A stretch of 64,000 nt of DNA from Ancylostoma caninum (GCA_037903475.1 JBAJFG010000370.1:682001-746000), one strand, 5' to 3'. Numbered from the stretch's first letter, positions 49,216 through 62,934 are shown. The notes: generated by a model from the letters alone, not told the origin. Numbers and translations: made by a program.

Positions 49216-50938
49216 TCTGGAAAAGCAGCAGATATAGTAACACAAAACACAATATATTCCCAGCTTTTTAGCGAATACGGTATTTCCAATGTATACGATA
49301 AGATTACGGTAACATTCCAGAACATGTATAGAGACAAAGAGCTGTGTAAGGATCTGGAAAAGGGAATGTCGGACACTAACGTTGAAAGAAGGTAAGTAAA
49401 AAAAAAGAACAAATGAGGTGAGTGAACCGAGCAAACCTATCGAAGTCGGAACTCATAAATGCCTGTACATGATCTGGTGATCCTATTTCAGCAGCTTCTG
49501 CCTAAATTCCTGGAGAAGATGTGAGGAAACCGACTGGAAGACCAGCAAAATTCGTCAAAAATCCAAGTGAAATCTTGTTTTTCAAGAAAAAAAGAGCAAG
49601 AGAAATTCCAAAGAAATTTATGGATCTCTGGTGGATTCGTTGTAAATTTTGAAAAAATCCTGGACTGGTATACGTCATTGAAAAGACGGCAATCTGGTAG
49701 CAAGATCTCATACCATATGGTTATATAACAGTTACCTTAGGGTAGCGTTTAGACTTAAACAACTACACGTACGGATAAACATGTTGATGGGTGTCAAAAG
49801 GTAAGTTTGGATACGACATCACGTCCGCTATGGGTAATCGTTTACCATGGGTAATCCCAATAGTGAGTGCATCAGGGCCCTGGTGAATTCTGTTAAAATC
49901 TGGTAAACTGGATGAATTCCTGTTGGATTTCTTGTGGAAAACTCTCCTGTCTTAGCAACGGAATTCATTTGAAATTTACTCAAAATCTATATGAGCAATA
50001 CCCAAAATCTGAACGAGATATGCCGAGAATTTGAATACGCAGCATCCTTTCAGATGGAATTCATCCCGTACCGTGGAATCTCAGAGGAACACAAAACCTC
50101 TCTCGAAAATCCCTAGATCTTACCCAGAAGTTCCTGTGGGGAGTAGCCAGAGTACAACTGAATAATTTTCGAAAAAGTGCAATAATCCACCGTGAAGAAA
50201 AATGAAATGACAACCTATAGAACGGACCATGCACTTAAACTCGGATACATGAACTGATCAGATGATGCTGCAGCCATAAAAGGGGGAGGTGTCACATCCC
50301 ACAAGTAATTACCTAAAATTTGTAAGAGCTAGGATGCTATGAAATGAAAGAGAGTACAAAGAAGCAGCAGCTATAACACATTCGGGTTAAGGTCACCGAT
50401 TATAGGCGAAAAACGCGAAAATAAGTTTGTGGTTACAAAATTTTGAAATTATCAAAAAAAGAGGATCGTGCAGAAACGCAAAAATAGAGGTTCAAAAGAG
50501 TGCAAGGTTGCGTACAGTCCAAAGAAATGAGAAAACTGGTCCAGCTTTCTCAAAATTCTCAGAAGGCTTGCAATTCCAGAGAAGTCTGCAAGCACCGTGG
50601 GTCATCTAATCCGTAATTTAGCAAAATTATTGTGCCCAGCAACTTATTTATTTACTTAATTATTTATTTGCCTAATTTCATTGATTTTAATTTCGAAAAA
50701 AAGTCTAGATGTGAGGAAAACCTAGCAGATTAAATTGAAGTTCAAAAAAGTGTTCAACTGGGAACGGAATGACATCGTGGAGATTCTGGAACACTTCGAA
50801 GCGAATAGTGACCAAGTCGAGCGCGCGGTCGCTACTTCTCAATGAGGCCCTATTCACTGAGGTCGTCTCTGAGGAACCACTCTTCAGCCCTAATAACAAA
50901 GGTCAGCGGTCGGCTAGGCACAATAGCAAATGATATAA
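49216..50938. other. Upstream flank of the - strand exon
   Basis: AT-rich and non-coding by inspection, apart from one palindromic MITE copy (49720-49885). Open frames at 49488-49711, 50427-50609 and 50705-50899 show no domain. Confidence 0.35.
49720..49885 (+). repeat. Palindromic MITE family, copy at 49.8 kb
   Basis: TTACCTTAGGGTAGCG, GTACGGATAAACATGTTGAT, GTTTACCATGGGTAATCCCA and GCATCAGGGCCCTGG in family order. Confidence 0.7.
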
Positions 50939-50939
50939 T

Positions 50940-51300
50940 CATCGTATAAACGACGCACCCAACCAGATGTTCGCTTTACTACACAAATCAACGTGTTCCG
51001 AGAAACCAAGAGACCGAGCATATGCTGGGGAAACCTGCAAGCGTTTCGGAAGTCCACAAGCAGGATTACCCTTGGAAAGGTCGTCTAAACTTTCTATTGG
51101 TGGTGTCACCAAAATGGAAATGTCGCAAGGCACAAAGGCCACGGCTGATATGCGTACCTGGATGTAACAGAAACATGCTACAAGTGTGGCATTTCGGGAC
51201 GATGCCAGGTCATTGTGGGAGCGACAACAACCGGCGCTGCCCGAACGCAAACACCTCAAATGATGCAACAAGCACTGTATAATCATTCACCTAGCCAGCA
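50940..51300 (+). pseudogene. Possible retroelement gag relic
   Basis: A + strand stretch with basic, polar residues leads to CYKCGISGR at 51176, the first half of a CCHC zinc knuckle (C-x2-C-G-x2-G). The expected His/Cys half appears only after a frame change (PGHCGSDNNRRC). The surrounding frames are broken. This resembles a decayed gag-type nucleic-acid-binding segment. Not certain. Confidence 0.25.
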
Positions 51301-54005
51301 GATCCTCACATCGTGGCGGCCATGAGCAAAACAGACCTCGACACGGGTCAGGGCAGGTTTTGGTGAAGGAGGTCGGGATAACATTTGATGCTGGAACCAT
51401 CATTCCTCGTAAGAAAATGGGTAACTTGAAGCACTGGTGTATTTATTATTTATCTATTTATTTACTGGATTAGTGCGAGAGAGGGGTTATTTATTGGACA
51501 CATCACGTACGTGGGCCAACCTAACAACAAGGATCGGAATGTAAAATGCAGTAGGATTAGTAGCGACTCGGGGTGGAAAGAAGGAAAAAATGTTAGAAAC
51601 ACATAGCAGATACTTGTAAATACAATACTACCATAAAACGTAGGGTGTAGAAGACCTGCATTATTTCCTAAGCAAAATTTTGGTAACAAGGACCGCCGTG
51701 GGTGAAGTTACTGAATTTGTTCACTTACCGAAATGGGTAAAGAGGGTTAGAAAGATAAAATAGAATTGATGCATAAGGTTACGAGATGGAGGAGGAGATG
51801 GATCTATTTTTGACTGCTATTTATTTTTCATTAGGAATAGGCAATACAGCTAACAGGCAATATTATAGAAAAATAAGATCATAGATACCTAGCCAAAGTT
51901 TTGTGCACAGATGCTGCTTCTCATTCCAGGAGCAACAGAATAAACCATTTTATCTTTCCATAGCTATTTTTATTTCATTCAACTTTTTTTGCGTTATCTT
52001 GATTTTTTTCTAATACAACCCCATACCGACGGACGTGCAAAGGGAGAGGTACAAGAGGGTGCGGTCTTCGCCAAAAAAAAAAAAGACTGGCCGCACCTTC
52101 AATTTTGAAGATGTTCAGAACAAAACAATGATAATTTTGGACAACTAAAATAAAAATTCAAGGAAAAAAGAAAAAAGTGCGCTGCTATCACCATTGCTAA
52201 TTTCTCGTTCTATATATAAGTATCTGTACATCAGTCCTTTCAAAGGATTATATTTTTTTTGCAGTATAACAATGCAAAAAGTCAAAAAAACAAATGAGAA
52301 AGAAAACAAGTAAATAAGCAGAAGAGCAAGAAAATAACATAGAAGATCATCAATTATATCCTAAGTATCCAACATCAGCGACTTATACCAGGATTAAAAG
52401 AGGCCCTCGGCAAGCCCTACTCTTCCAGCTAATCCGATTCGTACGAGTTTCCTCCACATGAAATTCGTACACTTTGCCAAGATAGCGGGTTTTCAGCTTT
52501 CAGCGGGCTCTTTACTTTTTACTGCGAGAAACTCGTCCACTTTGTGGTTTCTAGCGTTCCGGAAAATTTTGCGAAGCTTGCTATTAGTGAGAGATATTTG
52601 TATATTTGAGTCATAGCCAGAATAATACAGTTGGTAGCAGTGTCTTGTTTGAAAACTGGGTTCATAGCAAACCAGGAGATAAGCACAATCCTCGTGTAGG
52701 GGAATAGAACAAAAACGATAGTATACCCGCACTCTTCCCCATTTTTTTCTTCCATATAAAGTGATATATCCATGACTTATTGTGGTCCGAGGCGCTATGA
52801 TTACTTACAGACCAGCACACACGTCAAGAAAAGGCACAGCTCTTCCATTCGTGTCTCTACGGAAAGCCAGAGGACCACTATGGCGAATTAGGCGCAATTA
52901 AGGCGACCTCAACGTTGTTAACTCGCTAACTGAGGACACATTGGATCAGCATGACCTTGGTCGATGAACTGACTCTCCTCAGCAGGTGTTCCTTATTGCG
53001 TGTTAAGTAGTTACACGAGATCTCTCGTGTAGGGTGGGGAAAGGCACATTTCGTCATGAACCCCTAAAGACATTCCTTTTACTTTGTCGATCATTTAGGG
53101 AAGCTGTAGACAATGTATACCTCCATGAGGTTGTAGATATAGAGACATACTATCAATGAAGAAGTCAATAAAGCCTTCTGTCACTTACTTTTTAAATTAT
53201 TCTGTGATCATGGATACACAGAAGATGTGACAGCAGAATACTCTTCAAAAAAGGTAAAAGACTCAATAAATATAAATAATGATGGTCCAGAACACAGTGG
53301 ACAAGGAAGATTTCTAATGACATGGTTATTGCCGATGTTTTCAACCACTTTGTTTGCGAAAAAAAAGAAACCCAGCACAAAATGTCTGAATCACGTGGTA
53401 AGGAAATTTATCAGTGATCAAGGGAAAAGGGGAAGTGAAATGAGAGAGGACAATCAATAATTACAAGAACAGAGAGAGTGGATTTAACCTATGAAAAAGT
53501 CTGTAACCGCAACATAGTTCGTACTTCTTCAACGATTCCTTACTTTCCTGGTTTTGGATTACACGAGGAAGTGCGACGAGCACGGTACGAAAATAAGTGA
53601 AATTTAGCCGAACTCATAGGGAATCGGCAACAATAGTTATAATGCAATTAAGCTGACAAAATAGACAACACATCCATCAAAGGTACATGGATCTCCGTCA
53701 CAGCTTTGCAGGAGAAAATGTGACGAGAAAAGAAGGAAGAAATTAACGGGCTTATTCAAAACTCAACTGGTAACCACCAGATCCACAGCGGAATTATTTG
53801 AGGATTACGAATCCTGTCATACGAATTTTATTTGAATTTCATGCGAGCTATCCATTTTTTTTTTGAAAATGCCCGATTTACACGAGATTAAGCATGATTT
53901 GACTGGAAAACGCCAACGTCGTCGAGTTATAGGTGAACAAAAAGGAGGAATTCGTCGAATCCAGGAAAATCTTATGGATCTCTCCCTAATTTACTGCTAA
54001 GCAAC

Positions 54006-54250
54006 ATTCCACGAAATAATCAAAATCAAATACTAAACCCAAAAGATTTTACCAAGCTGACCACAGGGAAAATTCATCCCGAGCGCTGGGTAAACTTCCG
54101 CACTAAGTAGTCACGACCCATGGTGCAAAACCAGCTTATTCAGAATTCTTGGGAAGTGGAGGTTTTCCAGAGCTTGGATCGAATTTTTCCTGAAGTCAGC
54201 TGGGTGAATCCTCCCGGGTTTAGCTTTTGATTCCGATTATTTCGTGGAAT
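54006..54250. mobile_element. 245-bp fold-back element
   Basis: Imperfect inverted repeat: left ATTCCACGAAATAATC, AAATCAAATACTAAACCC mirrors right GGGTTTAGCTTTTGATTCC, GATTATTTCGTGGAAT. Inner CAGCTGAC and GAATTCATCCC-type blocks also pair. Confidence 0.65.
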
Positions 54251-56504
54251 TTTCAAGAGCAAATGTGACTGGAATTTATGGTTGCGGCGTCTTCCTCAGA
54301 GAGAATACTGTTTGCGAAAAAAAAACCTTTTTTGTAGAGCGATTGTAAACCACTGGATGATCCGCTCACAATTATCACAATTTAATACCACACGCTATAA
54401 AGAAATCCTGCACTTCTACGTCGAAACTATGAGAAAATTGCTGAAGACATCTGGTCGGAACGTTTGGAACAGCTGGAAGGCTGGCGTGGCCGATGCAGAG
54501 GCATTAAAGATTTATCAAGCAAACAACCCAGCACCACATGAGAGTTACTCAACTGGAGAAAGTGAAGGAAGGCAAAGGATGAGAATTCTAGCGCTGGACT
54601 AACTCCATTAGTGCTGAGCGACCAGAGATTAACTAAGGCGAACTCGTCCACACCGCGACAAAACAACATGCATCACTCGAGAAGCCATGCATTCAGGAAC
54701 AAACTAAACGTCGAGGAAGTGGCTTTAGCAGTGGCCCAGCCTGGCGACGAAGAATAGCTGCTTCGGGGCGGTTCGTAGTGTAAACTATGGGGCTTGTACC
54801 GCCAGAACCTGTTCCTTTTTTAGAGTTCATGTGTTGGTTGATTCATTCGCTCTCTTACGAATCAGCGATCTTATCCCCGGTACGTCCATTTGTCTTCATA
54901 GTACTCTGCGAACCTGTTTGAAGAGCGAAATGAAAAGTCAACACTGATAGCAGCTTGCGAAACCCTGGTGCACATTCCATGAATCTTTCCGAGAAAGTTC
55001 TTTCTTAGCCCTTCAGTTAAAGTGGACGAGTTTTCAGGATAGACGTAGGTATAACTTGTGTGTTCAACACGACCCTGCCAGAAGCGGTAAGTAGTGGTGG
55101 AAATAGTGAAATCTGCCATATAATTTTCAGTAAGCTCATTCATTCTGAATGAGCGGGAAGCATAAAAACTTACAGGAATCATTTTTCCAATTCTACTGTT
55201 GGATATAGCAGACAAATGTTAAAAAAATGCCCAAAGTTTCTTTCAACGCTAGCACTTAGGCAGTATCCTCTCTAAACCCAAATAAAGCAAATGTACACAG
55301 AATAGGAAGCTCCATGTTTTCTACATACATGTCTATGAGGCTGATTCATGAGAAATTTTCTGAAGGAGGAACTATTCTCAGATGGAAACCGCCTTAATCA
55401 GGTGTCTTTGATAAATAGCAACGAACAGAGTACCATGAGATGCCTCAAAACAACGGAAGGAGTAAGTAATTCCCGGAGGATTAGAAAGGTGGAAATTGAA
55501 ATGATGAAGAGATGCCCTTATATTTCGCAAACATTTTGTTTCTGATCATATTTAGTTATTTATTTTTTGATCTATTTAGTTTTATTTATATTTTTGGATA
55601 TTTAGTTTTTGATCGCATGTAGTTCACAGACGCGCGAGCGCAGGGGCAGGAAGGATGGGAAGGGGGAGGTGGAGATGAGGGAAGAAAAACGCCGTTGTCA
55701 AAAAAAAAATTGTAAAATCAAATACTGAGAGAAGTAAAACGTTGATAAAAATACAATTCAAACAAAAAGCCTAATCACACTTTCGCAAGATATCAGCACG
55801 AAATTTCTCGCTGAACTACTGCTTAGGGAGCTGTTCGTTATGCTATTCACGATTATCGTGTATGCATATCATATTCGTTTTGTGCTGCAATGCCATTATA
55901 ACAGAATTACAATACGTGTACGTTGAAAACGGTATTTCATCAAAGAAAACGGCACTCAGGTTTGTACCAAAACCTTTTGTGTGGTTGCTGTAGCTGAAAT
56001 ATGTACAGACATGAACGATCTCTAAGAGAAACGCCAGAAACCAGGTGTAGAGGAGGTATAGAGGGGTAAATTGTTATGCTGGGATGTGTGTGTATCATCG
56101 TGAAGGGAAATGGAGCGTTAAAAGACTGCTGTGATTGGTGCATTCGATCAATGTGCCGATCACGGTGGCCTGGTAACGCCCACTTTTCAGTCACGATGAT
56201 ATGCAGCCGTTATGCTGAACAGATCTTTCACCAACATTCCCTGCCGTGTGTCCCTACTTGTATTCCTAGGCGGATTTACTTCCGGAAACAGTAAGAGAGT
56301 GGACAGTTAGCCAAGAAAATGAAGATGGCATTCGAAATACTGCTGATATTTCTGGTCAGCACATATCAAATTAGCTACATTTCAAAAGAATTCGCGAGAC
56401 ACCGTATCTATTGCATATCTACCTAACGCGTGAAAATAACACATAGAATGAGGGGTGAAAGTGATGAGTATATTAAATCATCCATGCCTCCCCAACAACA
56501 GTTA

Positions 56505-56570
56505 CAGTCGACTATGTATTTTTATTGCTAGAGTTCGGGGCAGAACAGCTGGTATAGTGCCAAAAAATAG
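56505..56570. repeat. Terminus of the 911-1493 MITE family
   Basis: GGGGCAGAACAGCTGGTATA then GTGCC matches the right end of the upstream MITE (GGGGCAGAACAAGTGGAATA then GTGCC). No partner arm is seen nearby. Confidence 0.55.
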
Positions 56571-57179
56571 AGCTGAGACTAAAATCGACATAGAAAGTGA
56601 TGGAAATAAGAAAATAAGGGAGTGAAAATAATCTTGAAAAAAAAAAACTTTTTTTACAAAGGCCCTCCTACTCATTTTTAGAAGTGACTCCATGCAAAAA
56701 ATGGGAGATGTTTTTGACAAAGCGTTGTACTGTTAAGAACAATTTGACGTCGAATGGTTCTATCCCCGCCTAAAGAATCATCTATGGATTGCAGTCACCT
56801 TTGGTGAAGAACTCAAGACAGACGTTAAATGCTTGGAGTCGTAGATAAATAGAAAAAGATGTTGAAATGATTTCATGGGGAAGTAGAGAGTGTAAAAGAA
56901 TGATTTCCTACTAACTCCTATCCTTCTCAGAACAGGAGTAGGACGCTTAACGGCACTATGGTACAGGTTTAAGTGAACTAGTCTCAGCTCATCTGCAAAC
57001 GACATCGAAAAACTGGCAAGCACATAAATCACGCTGGCATCGTCTAAACTACGCTACAGCGACTATAAACCCCATCATCGCCTCCTCCAGAGCTATTGAT
57101 CCACTGGAAGAGTCACGAAGAGTGAGAGCAATGAGGCTGTCGTAGACAATACAGCAAATGATATTCAAATGAGGAGCGA

Positions 57180-57850
57180 CTAAATTGGCGTACGGCGCTA
57201 ATCGCCGCGCAGCCGGCGGCGCCACGACTTAACACCATTTTCCCCGGGGAGAAAATGCCATGTTGATGACCCTTTAACGCTTAGAACGGGACAGAGAGGC
57301 TCACGGCTGGGATATGTAGCACGTTTCTTTGAGTTAGAAATACTAGACAGGAACTAGCCAGGCGGGATTTTTGAATGGCTTTGAGCGCTGCGGCAAAAAG
57401 CCCGAAAAGTGAATGTTGCAGTGGGGCGAACTGGTGAATACAACGGGAAGGAAACTCGGCCGGCAGAAACCTGACACTAGGCATGACTTCATAAATACCC
57501 CATCCGTTCGCGGACCTTTGGTCTGTTGGAGCGGGCTTTAGCAAATAACTGGGCAGATCTAGGGCCGCGGTGTTGGACCTCAGTCAGTGTGTACCTTTCA
57601 CAACAGTTCATAGCCAAAAATTTCCACTCAACATCCTCGCAACTTTCCTCACGCCAATCCGCAGACCAATGACGGCAATTAACGTCCTCGCTATAGAGAC
57701 GAGACGTATGCTAATTGCAGAAGCGGTCCGCGGCTTATGAGCGCGTAATTTATCCGGAAGTCATCTGCTTCATCATACAATTGCCCTGCTATTGTTTAGG
57801 CTATCCGTCGTCCGGCTATAAATTGCTTTATCTGAAGTGGCACCAGATCA
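57180..57850. promoter_or_regulatory. GC-rich island with clustered factor-like sites
   Basis: Contains GGCGCTAATCGCC, a near-palindrome CATTTTCCCCGGGGAGAAAA, TATGCTAATTGCAG, CTATTGTTTAGG (Sox/forkhead type) and CTTTATCTG (GATA type). No exon structure. Regulatory role inferred. Confidence 0.3.
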
Positions 57851-59955
57851 ACATCTAACGATGATGCGGATTAGGCTATACTGGGAGGCGGGGGGGGGGA
57901 CTGAAATGAAGGATCAGCGAACAGATGCTTAGAGCTCTGAAATGTCGAGTTGCTACGGTTTGAGCTGCTAGTAGTGACATGTAGTAAATTAAATTATATC
58001 GGGCTAATCAGTTTTTAGGACAGGGGCTAAGCTAACTATCTGATTCAGTGAGGCCTTTCGTTGAAACCTTAGGCGATAGAAACAGCAAAAATTAAAAAAA
58101 AAGTACCGCTAAGCCTCGCTAAAGAAAGTCAAAACAAAAGGGTATTACATATAGGTCGTGTCATTTCTTTTTTTACATTTGTTACTTATTAATTTGTTTT
58201 TAGGGGTTATTTTAACTATTCTTGTAGTCCCTCATTTTTTCTAGACTACTAGTAATTTGATCCCTCACTTCATACCTGTTCCTGAAAAAATATACCTTAC
58301 GTGACAAAAAAAAAGGCACGATAGAGAGTGTAGATAGGTCACCAGCGGACCTGAACCACATTTGTCAACAGAAGCGGGTGACTACGCAAACGTAGGCGAA
58401 CGCTCATGTATCCGTTCGCTGTGACACTCTGCACTTTCGACCATTAAAAAGCTGCAGCTTCTCCAATTTCTTCTGCTGACAAGCGAAACCCGCTTCAGCT
58501 TGCATCATGTTCAGAGATCGCTTAACGATCTGTTGTAAAAGGTCACTCCGTTATAGTCGGTTCCATCAGGGAAGATTGTTGGAGATGTACTAAGGAAAGA
58601 AAGTGCATGAGAAAGTATGCGTATCTGGAGAGGTAAAAGAGAAAAGCAGACAGAGAAGCACAAATAACAAACTATCGTTGCTTTTGAAACAAACTTTTGA
58701 AATAAATTCTTTAGAATATGTGCGTAGTTCCCAAGGAATTCGTCGGACCAACGAAAAAATAGACATGTATTTTATTTATTTATTTGTTCATTTATGCACA
58801 CAGGGTACTCCTACAATCAAACAGAGTAAGTAATACAAAACCGGCACGGTAGTACGTAGTAATTCTTCGTCTTCCGAGAACTGAATGAATTTCGTGATGA
58901 ATTGGGATCATTCCCGGGCCGGGACATCAAGAAGTAAATTTAGCAAGGTTGGAAAAAAATGGAAGTCATGTTCAAATGGAGATCTGCACGACCAGATTTC
59001 TAAAAATGACACTAGCAAAATTCAATTTTTCTGAAGTTTCAGGCAGAAAAAAGTATCCAAAAATAATGACAAAACAAGATATTGAAACTTCTCCGGGAAT
59101 GGTAACTGTATCTAGCATCCAATCTGTTCACGTTTTCATCAAAATAGAAGCATAAAAAATACTGAAGCCAAATAAGTTCCATTAAATGACCCTAATATAC
59201 ACATCTAATACCCTGGAGGAAACATTTGATTCGAAGGACCAACGAATTCGAGCCTCAGAGAGTCACGCATAACTAAAAAGGTCTCATAACTGAAGTCTAA
59301 TTAACTGGTGGATAGCTACTGAAGAGTGCAAACAGTGTGAAATAATAGAAGCGCCGACTCTTTTATATCTTCTTGGACAACTTTTGCTAAAACATTTCTT
59401 AAAGACTTGCTTGTAACAGTTGTCGCTCCGTGCCCAGCTGATGCCTAAAATTAACGATTGTCACCGCCTTTATGCCAAATACCACATGTTTTCTGAGCAA
59501 ACCGAGCCATGAATGCGGAAACAGCGTCATGTACGCCGCAGAAAAATCAGATGAAAGCTATGGGGTCAAAGGCTGAGGTGGAAAAGCGATTATGTGTAGT
59601 GGAAGAGGTGTTAATTGTGAACACATGCGCGAAACCGGTTCGTCCACTTTCGCCTTCGATGAAGTTGACGCGAGCAGAAAATCCGCTGCGAAGAACGCTG
59701 GTGAAACTGCTTTGCTGCCCGCGAGCGCGTTGACAACGAAAATGGTATCCGAAACAGGTGTCATAATGGCGGACCAGGGGAAATTTCCTTCACTTTTCGT
59801 CAAAAAAATTCGTCAAATTTGTGCATGAGATCCTTCAAAAACACAAGGATAGCGGCTATAACTCCGCATCTAATGGCGCAGAACAATTAAGGGTTCCACA
59901 GGGCAGTTTACGCTAGATGCGTGCGTACGACGCGCGTGCAACTATGTGACGTACA
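57851..59955. other. AT-rich stretch, no supported gene
   Basis: A + strand frame at 59509-59733 and an overlapping one at 59592-59828 are fairly coding-like in composition but show no domain or splice sites. A G run lies near 57888. Confidence 0.3.
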
Positions 59956-60174
59956 GTCTATTAGCTCGCAGAGAGCGCCTGATTCGACTTTGTCCGCAAC
60001 TGAGACCTCATCATTTTTTCGGCAAACTGACCTATTTTTTGCACTTTTTTGATATGCATATGGTCTTATGTTTCCGTACTGCTATTCGCTAAAATATCCT
60101 TCCAGACGCATTCTGCGGACAAAGACGTAATTGCAGACAAAGTCGGATAAGGCGCCCTCTGTGAGCTAATAGAC
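59956..60174. mobile_element. 219-bp MITE
   Basis: About 42-base terminal inverted repeats: left GTCTATTAGCTCGCAGAGAG then CGCCTGATTCGACTTTGTCC; the right end read inward is GTCTATTAGCTCACAGAGGG then CGCCTTATCCGACTTTGTC. No coding capacity and no clear target duplication. Confidence 0.8.
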
Positions 60175-61639
60175 AATAGGTTAGGTACAATCGCAGCGTT
60201 GTCACAGCTAAGATGGCATTTTCGACAATATTTTCATTTATGGTGTACATGTCGCATTAATCAATCCTCACGGAAAATACTCCGCAAATGGTTCGATACG
60301 CCTGACGCACGTCTGTCGCATGGCTGACGTACGCGTGTGATATAATTTTTTTTGGAAAAAGTGACAAATAGCGTGCAGTGCAATTACAAGCATGTTTTCC
60401 AATTAATGAGACGGTTCAGAATGTTCCAAGATCACTCAACAGGTAGAATTCCAGCAGAAACAGTGCCCTCTAGAGCAGAGATTCCAAAAAGTTCCTTCAG
60501 AACAGCCAGAAAGATAGGAAATTCTCGCCAAAAAAGCAAGTATTCGAGCAGATTCCTATTACTGCTCTCATTGATCCCATAAAATTTGGCCGAATCCGTT
60601 CGAATTCACACAGACCGCTAAAGCAGCAGGGAACTCGAACAAGCTCTTGTTATTTTTCCTGGAACTGTTATATGTAGAATCCGGGAGTAAAATCCCGTCT
60701 GTGAGCAAATGCCTCCTTCTAACTTCATAGGACCTTTCAAATGTCAAGAGTTCAGTAGGGTGCCGCTGAATTCTAATGATAAATGGGATAGTTTCTCTAA
60801 AGGACCAACACTTATGTGACCATACCAATTTCACAGAAGCTAATATGGATCTTAATGCTAAGCAAGATGTAATAAATGAAGTAAGTCTGACTTACTGCTG
60901 GTATTTTGCACATGCATCTGCTCATTTGCAGGTAAAATTACGCCGAACACCTGACAACTATGTCATTGCAGAAGTAGAACACTTCTCCCTCCATCATAAC
61001 AGTATTGAAATTTTCGATTCCGAATGAATGAATACGCTATTCGGCCACAGCGTTTTTTAGAACACCTAGGTGGATGAATTATTGGTATAACCCATTTTGG
61101 AAGAGACCAAATGAATCATTCAAATTTCCGGTTTTCCCTGGGAAGTATTTGTTTATTTGTCGTTCACTAACAATTCAGGTGGACAAACGGAAAGATTAGT
61201 TTGGTCAAGTATTCAAGTATTCGATAACGTTCCTAGAAATCTATTGGATATGGTTAAGTATTAGTGTTATATAAAATATATTATTTTCCAAGATCTCATT
61301 GCACTACTGGTATAGTATAGAGTATCTGGACAATTGTTACCGCAACACGTAGCATACAGAAACAGTAAATCACTCAAAACTACGTGCGGCGGAGGCTAAG
61401 CCCCTGCGATAAATCCGCTTAGCCGCTCGAGATGTGCTTACGAAAAGATACGACAAGGGTCAGGAAAATCTAGGTCTGTATTGCACAAAAAATAGATGCA
61501 CGATCGTTAACCTTTGTGGGTAATTTCTTCCGAATAAAAAGGAGAACTGTGTATTTGAAGATGATGGATGAAAATGAATAAAATGACATAGGCTAGCTGC
61601 AGGAGGAAGAACAGGCACCGATGCATAATTGAAAATAGG
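60175..61639. other. AT-rich stretch, no supported gene
   Basis: Short open frames only (60352-60582, 60568-60834, 60776-61027), none with a recognisable domain or convincing exon boundaries. Confidence 0.35.
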
Positions 61640-61790
61640 GTAATCTTATATGATGCATGATTACCCATGGGTAACAGCTTGATAAAAACAGCGCCTCGCA
61701 TGGGTAAATATGTTTATTTGCGCCAGGTGAGGTCTAAATTCAGGTACATTAAAGCGCTAACCATGCGTAACCTGAATGATGCATGCTGGC
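61640..61790 (+). repeat. Palindromic MITE family, copy at 61.7 kb
   Basis: GATTACCCATGGGTAACAGC, GCATGGGTAAATATG and CTAACCATGCGTAACCTGAA then TGATGCAT. Confidence 0.7.
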
Positions 61791-61894
61791 TCAGAAGAGT
61801 CGATGTTGAATTGACCCAGTCAAAGCAGCAATGGTAATCTCAAGGGGGGGGGGGGGCAAACTGAGAAGAATCACCATCAAGGTATTGGAAAGGT

Positions 61895-62055
61895 GAGTAA
61901 TGTCTTACACATGCGTATGATTAACCATGGGTAGCAGTTAGTTATGCGTGGAAGATGTCGCGTACGGGTAAACATGCTGCAAATTGTCAGCTAGGGAGCC
62001 AATTTGGGTACGTCAACAGGTTTACCATAGGCAGTTTTTGATGCATCCGGGTTCA
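61895..62055 (+). repeat. Palindromic MITE family, copy at 62 kb
   Basis: TTAACCATGGGTAGCAG, GTACGGGTAAACATG, GGGTACGTCAACAGGTTTAC and GATGCATCCGGGTTC. Confidence 0.7.
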
Positions 62056-62139
62056 GAGCGATAATCCGAGAGGGGAAACGATTCCTGACCATAAACCTTC
62101 AGCCCCTACTGTATTTGAAAGAGGCAGGTATATAAAAGA

Positions 62140-62600
62140 AAACTAACGTGCTCGAGTAGTTGCATTCCGACGGGTGAGACGACGCAGCAGGCGAAAAGTT
62201 GACTCTGACAGCGGCTGAAGTGGCTATTGCAACGGAAAAAGCCATCGCCGCCAACTGAGTCAGGAGGTCGTTTTCAGCCACGTAAAATATCGCGGAAAAA
62301 CGCTGCTTGGACGGACGGACAGGCCGAGCGCCAGTTCTGATCGCCTCGCCCGGTTTTGTTTGTACAGCACTTAACAGCTGAACTCAAAACCACTACCCTG
62401 CTAGGCTGAACTTATGAGACACCGAGTGTAAACGCTGCGGGATAGCGCTGAATTTCCGAGGCATCTGCCGCGTTTGAAGAGATGTGTCGCTGCGATTGCG
62501 TGAAGTTTTGACCAAGCGCCAGTCGAAATGATGAACGAACGCTGATGGCATTGACCCTGACGAGAACGTCAGCTGAGTTCTACCGCTTTTTTGGTTCACA
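62140..62600. promoter_or_regulatory. GC-richer island
   Basis: A high-complexity block between AT-rich stretches. - strand frames at 62099-62281 and 62393-62599 look moderately protein-like but have no splice signals or domain. Either regulatory DNA or unrecognised exons. Confidence 0.25.
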
Positions 62601-62934
62601 TCGGTTCAAGGTTACGAATAATACGAGTTCAAGAGTTCATTTATGGAAATATGTAGTAATGGAACAACCAACGAAGAATCTAAGAAACGTTTAACAAAGG
62701 AATTCTTCTTTGGACCTGACTTACCTTGACGTCAAAATCTACATTCTTACCCTTCATACTGAAATAGGCTCGTATGTGCCGTGTTGCCTCGCAAAAAAAA
62801 GCAACAAAAAAATTTGAAAAAAAAAACGAACTATAAGCGGGATGTGTCGGAATTCATCAAAATTCATCAAAACCTTCAAAGAGGTAAAATTCTTGGCCAA
62901 ATCAAAGCGCGAGCTGGAACACTCCTGGACGAAT

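Larger units (their letters stand above)
51301..57179. other. AT-rich stretch, no supported gene
   Basis: Simple A/T-rich tracts and short unsupported frames. A + strand segment near 54414-54535 reads NYEKIAEDIWSERLEQLEGW in one frame. It is coding-like but isolated and stopped. Confidence 0.35.
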
